Shown here piece after piece: positions 54,220 to 64,000 of a stretch of 64,000 nt of DNA. Both the position numbers and the translations under genes were made by a program. The notes beneath the pieces are model-generated. The model saw nothing but the letters and a program-made list of their open reading frames with translations. It was not told the DNA's origin and did not search any database. Each line of letters starts with the position of its first letter. The first letter of the stretch is position 1. The stretch is from Rhodococcus_F sp040656415 (GTDB lineage: Bacteria; Actinomycetota; Actinomycetes; Mycobacteriales; Mycobacteriaceae). The DNA is taken from assembly GCF_040656415.1 (NCBI RefSeq), contig NZ_JBFAMC010000002.1, forward strand, positions 558,001 to 622,000, given 5' to 3'.

Positions 54220-54447
54220 ATGGAACGCGGAATCGGCGCATTGAAGGCGGACCGCCGAATCAGGGAACTGCATGCCAGGCTGGTACTGCTGGCAGTGGAT
54301 GAGGATGGAATGTCCACCGCGGAGTATGCAATCGGCACTATCGCGGCCGCTGCGTTTGGCGCCGTCCTGTATTCGGTGGTTACCGGTGACAGCATCGTCA
54401 CAGCGTTGACGAACATCATCGACAAAGCGTTGAGCACTTCGGTGTGA
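54220..54447 (+). CDS. Flp-type pilin-like protein (DUF4244, Rv3656c)
   Basis: 75 residues: a charged N-terminal leader, then DEDGMSTAEYAIGTIAAAAF and a hydrophobic helix. This fits a type IV prepilin: cleavage after Gly leaves MSTAEY, with the conserved Glu at +5. DUF4244 proteins are thought to be the pilin of the actinobacterial tad cluster. ATG at 54220 after a strong GAGGAGGGGG. The best ribosome site in the operon fits a highly made structural subunit. No prepilin peptidase gene is in the window. Confidence 0.85.
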   Translation: MERGIGALKADRRIRELHARLVLLAVDEDGMSTAEYAIGTIAAAAFGAVLYSVVTGDSIVTALTNIIDKALSTSV

Positions 54448-54821
54448 TGACTTCCCCCGGGGGGCTGCGTGGGTCGGAGACCGGCGGTGTGACGGTAGAG
54501 GCGGCGATTGCTATCGCGTCGATAGTGGTGGTGGTCGTGCTGTGTGTCGGCGCGATCACCGCGGTGACGTTGCACGTCCAGTGTGTCGATGCGGCGCGTG
54601 AGGCCGCCAGGCTAGCTGCCCGTGGTGATCACGAGTCGGCGATCTCCGCGGCAACCAGGGTTGCTCCGGACGGCGCAGAGGTGAGAGTCCGCACCGAGGG
54701 AGAGTTCGTCGTCGCGACCGTGCGGGTAGACAGTCCCGTCCTACCGCTGGTGGATATCGACGCAGAAGCCGTCGCAGCACTCGAACCCACGGTTCCGGGA
54801 TGGAGCGGGGGAGGGGAATGA
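54444..54821 (+). CDS. tadE: TadE-like minor pseudopilin (Rv3655c)
   Basis: 125 residues: GSETGGVTVEAAIAIASIVVVVV shows the TadE N-terminal helix with the conserved Glu, followed by an extracellular domain (VDAAREAARLAARGD typical). The start GTG at 54444 (or ATG at 54447) overlaps the pilin stop. Minor component of the Tad apparatus, membrane-anchored with its C terminus outside. Confidence 0.85.
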   Translation: MMTSPGGLRGSETGGVTVEAAIAIASIVVVVVLCVGAITAVTLHVQCVDAAREAARLAARGDHESAISAATRVAPDGAEVRVRTEGEFVVATVRVDSPVLPLVDIDAEAVAALEPTVPGWSGGGE

Positions 54822-55177
54822 GTTCAGCAATCACCGATGACCGGGGTGCTGCGACGGTTCTCGCATGCTTCGCGCTCACGGCTTTGGTGGCGATCACCGC
54901 GATGTTGATGCATGTCGGGTCGGTGGTGTCGGTGCGGCATCGGGCGCAATCGGCGGCTGATTTGGCCGCTCTTGCCGCGGCGGTTGGGCTGGACCGCGGC
55001 ACCGGCGCGGCATGCGACGATGCGCACGAGGTCGCGGAGCGGATGCGCACCGCGATGGTGTCATGCGAGGTAGATGGCTGGGACGTGGAAGTGATTGTCT
55101 CGTTGTCGGTCCCGCTGTCCTCGCTCGGTCTCCGTGACGCGAAGGCAGTGGCCAGGGCTGGTCCAGCGGAGAGGTAG
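54818..55177 (+). CDS. TadG/helicase-secretion-neighbourhood TadE-like protein (Rv3654c)
   Basis: 119 residues: DDRGAATVLACFALTALVAITAM is a TadE/G-type N-terminal helix, followed by VSVRHRAQSAADLAALAAA, the repeat region found in TadG proteins and in the family named for lying next to the helicase and tad genes (Rv3654c). ATG at 54818 overlaps the previous stop and has GGGGAGGGG before it. Last gene of the tad operon; the helicase gene converges on it 43 bases away. Confidence 0.85.
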   Translation: MSSAITDDRGAATVLACFALTALVAITAMLMHVGSVVSVRHRAQSAADLAALAAAVGLDRGTGAACDDAHEVAERMRTAMVSCEVDGWDVEVIVSLSVPLSSLGLRDAKAVARAGPAER

Positions 55178-55220
55178 GAGCGGAATCGATCCAATGTCGA
55201 AGTGCTCGTTGGCGTTCGCG

Positions 55221-57569
55221 TCAGCTCATTTCGGCCAAGACCGCGGTGAGAACCCGTACCGCCCCATCCTTGTCGAGGGGGTCGTTTCCGTTTCCGCACT
55301 TTGGCGAATACACGCACGACGGGCAACCGATCGTGCATTCGCATGACGCGATCGCTTCTCTGGTTGCCGTGAGCCAGCGGGCGATCTCGGCATAGCCACG
55401 ATCAGCGAACCCTGCCCCGCCCGGGTGGCCGTCATAGACGAACACCGTCGGTAGGCAGGTGTCGGGGTGCAAGGCGGTGGAGACGCCGCCGATGTCGCCT
55501 CGATCGCACACAGCGACCAGCGGCAGTAGACCGATGGAGGCGTGCTCGGTGGCGTGTAGCGCGCCAGGAACGCGTTCGGTCGGAACACCCACCTGCTCGA
55601 GGAGTTGTGGGGTGATCGTGTACATGACCGCACGGGTGTGCAGGGTCTGCGCCGGCATGTCCAACTCGACCGCGTCGAGGACCGCACCCGAAGGTAGCCG
55701 ACGTAGGTACCCCGTGACCTGTTGTGTGACCTCCACTTCGGCTAGTGCAACTTCGAGTTCGCCGAACCTCTTCCGCTCCAGCACCTCGGAAATGGTGATG
55801 TCGGTGGATTCACGGGGGGATGTCGTCCAGTCAGGATCCTCTGGATGAACGAGGGCGAGTCCTTGCTCGAGGTCGAGTTCGTCGACGACGTAAGACTCTC
55901 CCTGGTGGAAGTGGACGGCACCGGGATGCACTGTCGCGGGAGCCCGTCCAGTGTCGACGGTTCCGAGCATGCGTCCCGATTCGGCGACGACAATTACGAC
56001 TTGGGTTCCGATTCCTCCCCGAATATCCAGTGTTGCATGGGGATTTGTCCCGGCAGTCACGAACCAGCCGTGCATCCGGCGTCTGATCAGACCTTCCTCT
56101 GCGAGTTGCTCGAGGAGTTCCACTGCGCCGAAAGCTTCGACCTCTGCATCGGACAGGGGCAATTCCATTGCCGCGCAGAGTAACTGCGGACCGAGTACAT
56201 AGCGGTTGCTGGGGTCGGTGACAGTCGCCTCGACGGGCTTCTCCAGCAACGCGGACGGATGATGCACCAAGTAGGTATCGAGGGGATCGTCGCGCGCAAC
56301 CAGAACGACGAGCGCGCCCTGTCCCCGACGTCCGGAACGGCCGCCCTGCTGCCAGAAGGAGGCCACTGTGCCGGGGAATCCGGCCACCACGACAGCGTCG
56401 AGGCCTGCGATATCGACTCCGAGTTCGAGTGCGTTCGTGGTGGCTGCTCCAAGAAGGGTGCCGTCGGCAAGTGCAGCCTCGAGTTCCCGACGGTCTTCGG
56501 CCAGATAGCCGGCGCGGTATGACGCAACCCGCGAGGGGAGGTCGGAATCAACCTCGCCGAGTAGACGTTTGGTTGTCATCGCGGTCAGTTCCGCGCCGCG
56601 CCGCGAGCGCACGAACGTGAGTGTACGAGCACCCTCGACCACCAGGTCAGCCATGATCCGCGCGGCCTCCGACTCTGCGGATCTGCGTACCGGACTGCCG
56701 TTCTCCCCGGTCAACTCCCGTATCAGCGGTGGCTCCCAGAGCGCCACCGTTTTGGGCCCCCGCGGTGAACCGTCTTCCACTACCTCGGCGCAGGGTGCAC
56801 CGATCAGACGCGCCGCTGCTTCGCCGGGGTCTGCGGTGGTGGCGGAGGCGAGAACGAAGACTGGATCGGCACCGTATCGTGCTGCGATCCGGCGTAGGCG
56901 GCGCAGCACCAAGGCCACGTTGGAGCCGAAGACGCCACGGTAGGAGTGGCATTCGTCGACTACCACGTAGGTGAGGTTGCGGAAGAAGTGCGACCAGCGT
57001 TGATGTGTACGGAGCAAGGAGATGTGCAGCATGTCGGGATTGGTGAACAGCCAACGCGAATTCTCTCGGGCCCACTGTCGCAGCTCCATTGCAGTGTCGC
57101 CGTCGAAGGCGCACGGATATGCGGTGTGGAGTTCGTCCTCGGAGTCGATGAACGAGGTCAGTGCCCGGAGTTGGTCGGCGCCGAGTGCTTTGGTGGGGGA
57201 GAGGTACAGGGCTGTCGCCCGCTTATCCGTTGCCAGAGTGGTAAGTACCGGAAGCTGATAGGCCAGTGACTTGCCCGACGCAGTGCCGGTCGAGACGACG
57301 ACGTTCGTCCCCTGGTGGGCCAGGTCGGCGGCAGCGGCTTGATGACTCCAGGGGCGGGTGATCCCGGACTTCTGCATGGCCCGAACGACGCTGGGGTGCG
57401 CCCACGCAGGCCATTCGGACAATGCGGAAGTCCGCGCCGGAATTTCGGCGGCGAATGTCAGGGGGGTTTCGTCGGCGGAAACGCCCTCGAGAACCCGGTC
57501 GAGGAGTGTGCGACCGTATGTCTCGCCCGAATTTCCACTGCTGTCACGAGGCGAAAACAGTGCACTCAC
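55221..57569 (-). CDS. DEAD/DEAH helicase with DUF1998 zinc domain (Rv3649/MrfA type)
   Basis: 782 residues. Superfamily 2 helicase: motif I STGTASGKSLAYQ, motif II VVVDECHSY, motif III LASATTA, motif VI QQGGRSGRRGQG. The C-terminal DUF1998 carries four cysteines (CECTIGCPSCVYSPKC) for a metal site, as in Bacillus MrfA, a repair helicase for mitomycin lesions. The start is GTG at 57569 with GGAG six bases upstream; the longer GTG at 57620 has a poorer site. It is convergent with the tad operon and divergent from cspA. Confidence 0.92.
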   Translation of the reverse strand: MSALFSPRDSSGNSGETYGRTLLDRVLEGVSADETPLTFAAEIPARTSALSEWPAWAHPSVVRAMQKSGITRPWSHQAAAADLAHQGTNVVVSTGTASGKSLAYQLPVLTTLATDKRATALYLSPTKALGADQLRALTSFIDSEDELHTAYPCAFDGDTAMELRQWARENSRWLFTNPDMLHISLLRTHQRWSHFFRNLTYVVVDECHSYRGVFGSNVALVLRRLRRIAARYGADPVFVLASATTADPGEAAARLIGAPCAEVVEDGSPRGPKTVALWEPPLIRELTGENGSPVRRSAESEAARIMADLVVEGARTLTFVRSRRGAELTAMTTKRLLGEVDSDLPSRVASYRAGYLAEDRRELEAALADGTLLGAATTNALELGVDIAGLDAVVVAGFPGTVASFWQQGGRSGRRGQGALVVLVARDDPLDTYLVHHPSALLEKPVEATVTDPSNRYVLGPQLLCAAMELPLSDAEVEAFGAVELLEQLAEEGLIRRRMHGWFVTAGTNPHATLDIRGGIGTQVVIVVAESGRMLGTVDTGRAPATVHPGAVHFHQGESYVVDELDLEQGLALVHPEDPDWTTSPRESTDITISEVLERKRFGELEVALAEVEVTQQVTGYLRRLPSGAVLDAVELDMPAQTLHTRAVMYTITPQLLEQVGVPTERVPGALHATEHASIGLLPLVAVCDRGDIGGVSTALHPDTCLPTVFVYDGHPGGAGFADRGYAEIARWLTATREAIASCECTIGCPSCVYSPKCGNGNDPLDKDGAVRVLTAVLAEMS

Positions 57570-57967
57570 TAATGTCTCCAGGCTGCCGTAGGGACGGGCG
57601 AGTAGCTTCCATGCCGCCACGACCTGCGCACATTAGGATAGCGAATGGTTTCTCGGAGTTGTTGTCTGGGGGTGCGGCAGACACCAGATGAATGCGGCGA
57701 TTGCCCGCTTTTCGCTACAAGAGCAACTTTTTTGTACGAATTGTGTGGATTTCGACTGTCGTGTAAGCGGACTTCATGGTTGACTACAACTGGTCGCAGC
57801 TTCTGTGTGCGTGGACTTGAAAGAGTGGGCGTTCGCAGGATCGATGTTGCGAACGCGGTGCTCTGCTTTTCCTGAGGGGGAAATCAAGTAGTACAGCGCT
57901 CGGAACCGGCCCGGCGGACCGTATGTGCTGTTCGTCGCATCCGGTGGTTAGAAAGAGAAGGAAAAGC
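57570..57967. other. Divergent helicase/cspA region with long cspA leader
   Basis: 398 bases, no gene. It includes AT-rich patches near 57715-57760, the inverted repeat at 57829-57856 and the ribosome site GAGAAGGA just before cspA. Long leaders are usual for cold-shock genes; the transcription start could not be fixed. Confidence 0.55.
57829..57856 (+). promoter_or_regulatory. Inverted repeat in the cspA leader
   Basis: GCGTTCGCA, 10 bases, TGCGAACGC: perfect 9-bp arms about 110 bases before the cspA start, followed by a pyrimidine-rich tract. It could be an RNA stem-loop affecting message stability or temperature response, or a protein operator. Confidence 0.45.
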
Positions 57968-58171
57968 ATGGCACAGGGCACTGTGAAATGGTTCAACGCA
58001 GAAAAGGGCTTCGGCTTCATCGCACCCGAGGACGGCTCAGCTGACGTCTTCGTCCATTACTCCGAGATCCAGGGCAGCGGTTTCCGCACCCTCGAGGAGA
58101 ACCAGCGTGTGGAGTTCGAGGTCGGCCAGGGCACCAAGGGTCCCCAGGCAACCGGCGTTCGCGCACTCTGA
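57968..58171 (+). CDS. cspA: Cold shock protein CspA
   Basis: 67 residues, a single cold-shock domain with RNP1 (KGFGFI) and RNP2 (VFVHYS). It binds single-stranded RNA/DNA and melts secondary structure. ATG at 57968 after GAGAAGGA. Corresponds to Rv3648c. A terminator hairpin follows 62 bases after the stop. Confidence 0.97.
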   Translation: MAQGTVKWFNAEKGFGFIAPEDGSADVFVHYSEIQGSGFRTLEENQRVEFEVGQGTKGPQATGVRAL

Positions 58172-58232
58172 TTCTGCCGTTCACCGTTGTGAGCAAGTAG
58201 TTCAGATGGACGGGGTCCACGCGGCCACGTCT

Positions 58233-58271
58233 GACTCGTCCCCCATCGCTCGAGGCGGTGGGGGACGAGTC
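58233..58271 (+). terminator. Terminator hairpin after cspA
   Basis: 16-bp arms (GACTCGTCCCCCATCG against its complement with one G-U pair) and a 7-base loop, then TTCTACG. Confidence 0.8.
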
Positions 58272-58290
58272 GTTCTACGACAATGGTGCC

Positions 58291-58324
58291 GTGGCCAAAG
58301 GAATACTGTGGCCAAAGGAATACT
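58291..58324 (+). repeat. 17-bp tandem duplication carrying the ribosome site
   Basis: GTGGCCAAAGGAATACT occurs twice head to tail (58291-58307, 58308-58324), directly before the GTG start at 58328. Each copy carries AAAGGA, so the Shine-Dalgarno is doubled. Confidence 0.8.
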
Positions 58325-58327
58325 GCA

Positions 58328-58966
58328 GTGATTCAACTCTCGTTCTTCTCCGCTGAGGCAATGCCACCTGCGATCAGCGACCTGGGTGGGCTCCTCGCCG
58401 CGCCAGGTCAGGTGGTTGTCTCTGGTGAACGAGCGCGGATCTCGATTGTCGTGGATGCGCGGTGGCGGGCTGAGGGGATCGAAGAAATGATCGCCCAGGG
58501 CGGCCTCGCGGCCGAGATCACGCGTAGTGACGAGGGCAGTCTGCTGGTGCGTACTGGATCCGTCGTCGAATTGGGTCCACTCGCAGAGCAGTGGACCAGG
58601 GGCGCAGTGAAGTCGGTGCCCGCGGGCTGGGTCCCATCGGGGCGTCAGTTGAGGATGTGGGCGTTGGCTTCGGGACGAGGTGAAGCCGGGGGGCAGCGAT
58701 TTGTCCTCGGGCTCGATCCCCACGCTCCCGATACCCATGCGCCTCTAGCTCGAGCTTTGATGCAAGCGGGAATCGCGCCGACCTTGATCGGTACACGTGG
58801 ATCCGGTCCGGCGCTCCGGGTCTCCGGTCGGCGTAGGCTCGGCAGACTGATCGAGACCATTGGTGACGCGCCAGGAAGTCTTGGGGAGTCGAGTAGCGGA
58901 CTACAGCCGCAGGGCCGTGCGGGCGGTATTGATCTGCGGGGATGGGATCCGGGTATGTCACCCTAG
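58328..58966 (+). CDS. Conserved hypothetical protein (Rv3647c position)
   Basis: 212 residues, soluble, without recognised motifs. Begins MIQLSFFSAEAMPPAISDLGG, with a basic middle (RWRAEGIEEMIAQGG), then VPSGRQLRMWALASGR and GLDPHAPDTHAPLARALMQAG. Position and size fit the uncharacterised family between cspA and topA in mycolata. The start GTG at 58328 has AAAGGA eight to ten bases upstream, inside the tandem duplication. Function unknown. Confidence 0.75.
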   Translation: MIQLSFFSAEAMPPAISDLGGLLAAPGQVVVSGERARISIVVDARWRAEGIEEMIAQGGLAAEITRSDEGSLLVRTGSVVELGPLAEQWTRGAVKSVPAGWVPSGRQLRMWALASGRGEAGGQRFVLGLDPHAPDTHAPLARALMQAGIAPTLIGTRGSGPALRVSGRRRLGRLIETIGDAPGSLGESSSGLQPQGRAGGIDLRGWDPGMSP

Positions 58967-58982
58967 CAATAGGTGAACCGGG

Positions 58983-58988
58983 TATAAA
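58983..58988 (+). promoter_or_regulatory. -10 element of topA
   Basis: TATAAA in GGGTATAAAAGGG, five bases short of the in-frame TTG at 58994. Transcription should begin near 58995, giving a leader of about 55 bases to the GTG at 59051. No good -35 at 17 bases. Confidence 0.5.
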
Positions 58989-59050
58989 AGGGTTTGTCTG
59001 CTCAAATCATCGAATCGCAGCGATCAACTTCAGGAAGGCTCGGGTTACCG

Positions 59051-61954
<2,904 letters not shown>

Positions 61955-62006
61955 GCCGTCGTCGCGAACCTGTCGAGACGTCGTACGTGGCGGCTAGGCT
62001 CTTCCG

Positions 62007-63221
62007 GTGACCGTATTCGATCGGTTGGTAGGCCAGAATCACATCGAGGCCGACCTGGTGGCCGCGGCAACTGCGGCCAGGAGTGGAGTCGGTTCGGTGG
62101 GCTCCGCGATGACGCATTCGTGGCTGTTCACTGGCCCACCCGGATCGGGCCGGTCGGTGGCTGCGCAGTGTTTCGCGGCAGCGCTCCAATGCACCAGTGA
62201 GGACGTCCCCGGGTGCGGCGAATGCCGCTCCTGCACGACAGTGATGGCCGGCACTCATGGCGATGTGCGACAGGTCGTCCCCGAGGGTTTGAGCATCAGC
62301 GTCGGGGAGATGCGCGCCACTGTGCAGATAGCGTCCCGAAAGCCCAGCACCGGGCGCTGGCAGATTGTTGTCATCGAGGACGCTGACAGACTTACCGAGG
62401 GTGCGGCCAATGCGCTCCTGAAAGTGGTGGAGGAACCGCCGGACCGCACGGTGTTCCTGCTTTGCGCGCCTTCGGTGGACCCGCAGGACATTTCGGTGAC
62501 ACTGCGGTCGCGTTGTCGGCATATTCATTTGGTGACGCCGTCGACAGAATCGATTGCAGAGGTTTTGCGCGAGCGAGATGGGGTGGACTCGGATGCGGCG
62601 CAGTTTGCTGCGTCGATCAGCGGTGGCCACGTGGGGCGTGCGCGACGTCTCGCAACGGATCTGAACGCAGGGGTCCGGCGCAAGGATGCTCTTGATATCG
62701 CGGTCGCAGCGCTGCGTCCAGCGACCGCGTTCGCCGCAGCCGAGGAACTGGTGCGGTCGGCCGATGCTGAAGCGAAAGAGATGAGTGCCGCGCGGGACGC
62801 GCAGGAAACCGAGGAGTTGCGTACTGCATTGGGCGCAGGCGGTACCGGCAAAGGAGCCGCTGGGGCCCTCCGAGGCTCGGCAGGGATCTTGAAAGAACTC
62901 GAAAGGCGGCAGAAGTCCCGGAGCACACGAACTGCGCGCGATGCACTTGATCGTTCGCTCGTCGACTTGGCGGGGCTCTACCGAGATGCACTGGCGCTCG
63001 CGTGGGGCGCAGACGCCGCCACGAATCACCCCGATATGGCCGATCGGGCGGCGGATCTCGCCTCACGAACAACTCCCGAAGGCCTCCTGAAGTGCATCGA
63101 AGCGGTCCTAGAATGCCGCGAGGCAATCGCCGTCAACGTCAAGCCTCAATGGGCCGTCGACGCTATGGTGGCCAGTCTCGGGGACGCCTTCAGGGAGCCG
63201 TTTTCGCATACACGGGGTTGA
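62007..63221 (+). CDS. holB: DNA polymerase III delta' subunit
   Basis: 404 residues, clamp-loader ATPase fold. FTGPPGSGRSVAA is a Walker A with Arg in place of the usual Lys, in keeping with a delta' subunit that does not hydrolyse ATP. Cysteine cluster CGECRSCTTV (zinc), IEDADRLTEGAANALLKVVE and the SRC motif (LRSRCRHIHL). Part of the sliding-clamp loader. GTG at 62007, 52 bases after topA. Corresponds to Rv3644c; the adenylate cyclase gene that lies between topA and holB in M. tuberculosis (Rv3645) is absent here. Confidence 0.92.
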   Translation: MTVFDRLVGQNHIEADLVAAATAARSGVGSVGSAMTHSWLFTGPPGSGRSVAAQCFAAALQCTSEDVPGCGECRSCTTVMAGTHGDVRQVVPEGLSISVGEMRATVQIASRKPSTGRWQIVVIEDADRLTEGAANALLKVVEEPPDRTVFLLCAPSVDPQDISVTLRSRCRHIHLVTPSTESIAEVLRERDGVDSDAAQFAASISGGHVGRARRLATDLNAGVRRKDALDIAVAALRPATAFAAAEELVRSADAEAKEMSAARDAQETEELRTALGAGGTGKGAAGALRGSAGILKELERRQKSRSTRTARDALDRSLVDLAGLYRDALALAWGADAATNHPDMADRAADLASRTTPEGLLKCIEAVLECREAIAVNVKPQWAVDAMVASLGDAFREPFSHTRG

Positions 63222-63251
63222 GGCGCTAGACTCGCACCGCCGAAAGGCACC

Positions 63252-63324
63252 GCTGCCTTAGCTCAGTCGGTAGAGCATTTCACTCGTAATGAAAAGGTCG
63301 AGAGTTCGATTCTCTCAGGCAGCT
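63252..63324 (+). tRNA. tRNA-Thr (anticodon CGT)
   Basis: 73 nt, CCA not encoded. Acceptor GCTGCCT pairs with AGGCAGC; D arm AGCTCAGTCGGTAGAGC; anticodon arm TTTCA-CTCGTAA-TGAAA with anticodon CGT (codon ACG); T loop TTCGATT. 30 bases after holB. Confidence 0.97.
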
Positions 63325-63334
63325 CGGTGAAAGA

Positions 63335-63366
63335 CCGCAGGTGACACAGTTCACCTGCGGTTTTCT
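63335..63366 (+). terminator. Intrinsic terminator after tRNA-Thr
   Basis: 10-bp arms CCGCAGGTGA / TCACCTGCGG, 6-base loop, then TTTTCT: a classical rho-independent terminator. Confidence 0.88.
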
Positions 63367-63658
63367 CGTTCGCGGGGTTGATCCAGTCGGGTGCGATCAC
63401 CGCTGCGCGCCTCGGCTCAATCCACATCCAGTAAGGCCTCGACAAGTTCGGCAGTGGTCACTCGAACAGTGATCAAAAGGTGAAGACTGGACCCATGGAG
63501 ACCCAAGTGGGAATTCCGTCGACGGGGTCGGTAGTCAGGGTGCGCGCTCGGTCCACCGGCCACTGTTGCAGTAAGCGCCGGCATCCCTCCGAGACCCTCC
63601 ATCTCCGGGATGCTTGTCAGCCGGGTTCGTTCGAGCGAAACAGAAAGTCGGTGCACAG

Positions 63659-63781
63659 ATGGCAATGCAGATTTTCTCATTGATCTTGATGTTGGGTGCG
63701 TTGATCGTTCTCATACCGACCGCGATTCGGGTCTTCAGGAGAAGCGGTCAAGTGAAGGGCGAGGACAAGTCCGAGGAATGA
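63659..63781 (+). CDS. Small single-helix membrane protein, 40 aa
   Basis: Encodes MAMQIFSLILMLGALIVLIP followed by TAIRVFRRSGQVKGEDKSEE: one membrane helix, then a charged cytosolic tail with positive residues directly after it. The positive-inside layout and clean charge split favour a real protein. ATG at 63659 (or 63665); the ribosome site is weak. The roughly 290 bases between the tRNA terminator and this frame show nothing else. Function unknown. Confidence 0.5.
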   Translation: MAMQIFSLILMLGALIVLIPTAIRVFRRSGQVKGEDKSEE

Positions 63782-63829
63782 GCACGTCGCGTGCTCGACA
63801 ACCCACGTTCGCGCCGCCATGATTTCGGT

Positions 63830-64000
63830 ATGGGCGATTCGCTGAAGGACCGGGTACGAGAGAAGTTGCTGCGTCAACTCACCGAGGACGGGGGGCACCC
63901 AGTCCAGCAAGCAGAGGGAGACGATCCTCGATTGGTCTCGATCGACTCCGATTTGGCGACATTGGAGCAGGCCTCCGACGGCGATCTGGTGATCGAGGAG
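63830..64000 (+). CDS. Start of an unidentified gene (cut by window end)
   Basis: An open frame of 57 codons runs off the window: MGDSLKDRVREKLLRQLTED followed by an acidic stretch (GDDPRLVSIDSDLATLEQAS). The charge pattern is protein-like and the frame has no stop to the end. No ribosome site is evident. Too short to identify. Confidence 0.5.
   Translation, partial: MGDSLKDRVREKLLRQLTEDGGHPVQQAEGDDPRLVSIDSDLATLEQASDGDLVIEE

Noticed and set aside
63417..63680. 87-codon minus frame after tRNA-Thr
   Set aside because: No ribosome site or motif; it overlaps the small membrane protein on the other strand, which has better protein character.

Overview
The window is high-GC actinobacterial DNA from a mycolic-acid-containing genus, most likely Rhodococcus. 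The evidence is the gene order: from about 23.1 kb to 63.2 kb it follows, largely in order, the block known in Mycobacterium tuberculosis as Rv3683 down to Rv3644c. That block holds a metallophosphoesterase, ponA2, whiB4, the twin ArsA-like ATPases, RidA, an MBL hydrolase, crp, nth, a thioredoxin, a nudix hydrolase, marP, ephE, a holin-like protein, acs, dppABCD, ssd and tad genes, a helicase, cspA, topA and holB. GTG/TTG starts, 4-nt ATGA/GTGA overlaps and apparently leaderless genes are frequent. No rRNA, CRISPR array, insertion sequence or phage gene was seen.

Region 1 (1-23 kb) is accessory. It holds a multicopper oxidase cut by the window edge, a flavin monooxygenase, a 19-residue membrane micro-ORF, a YdjM-type membrane hydrolase, an adenosine-specific-kinase family protein, a PH-domain protein and a membrane pseudokinase with two Cys-Pro-Gly-Tyr ectodomain repeats. 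A 3561-residue bimodular type I polyketide synthase follows. It carries docking segments at both ends but has no loading module or thioesterase, so its partners must lie elsewhere. Then come a nucleoside hydrolase, two tandem near-identical haloalkane dehalogenases and a decayed gene fragment.

Region 2 (23-49.3 kb) is the conserved envelope, stress and central-metabolism block: cell-wall synthesis (ponA2), redox regulation (whiB4), Crp, DNA repair (nth), and a tightly overlapped thioredoxin-nudix-marP run. NhaA and a holin-like protein overlap by 4 nt. An MHS-family symporter, acetyl-CoA synthetase and a peptide ABC importer follow. The acs/dpp intergenic region carries a near-consensus Crp site, which would tie acetate use to the Crp encoded about 10 kb away.

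Region 3 (49.3-64 kb) starts with a 1.2-kb non-coding stretch. On the minus strand it contains a strong candidate for Ms1/MTS2823, the RNA-polymerase-binding small RNA: promoter, about 305 nt, intrinsic terminator, and the syntenic position. Two DnaA-box-like sequences lie just before ssd. A compact seven-gene ssd/tad (Flp pilus-like) operon follows, then a DUF1998 helicase, cspA, topA, holB, tRNA-Thr(CGT) and two weakly supported small ORFs, one running off the end.

All names rest on reading motifs and gene order by eye; no database search was possible.
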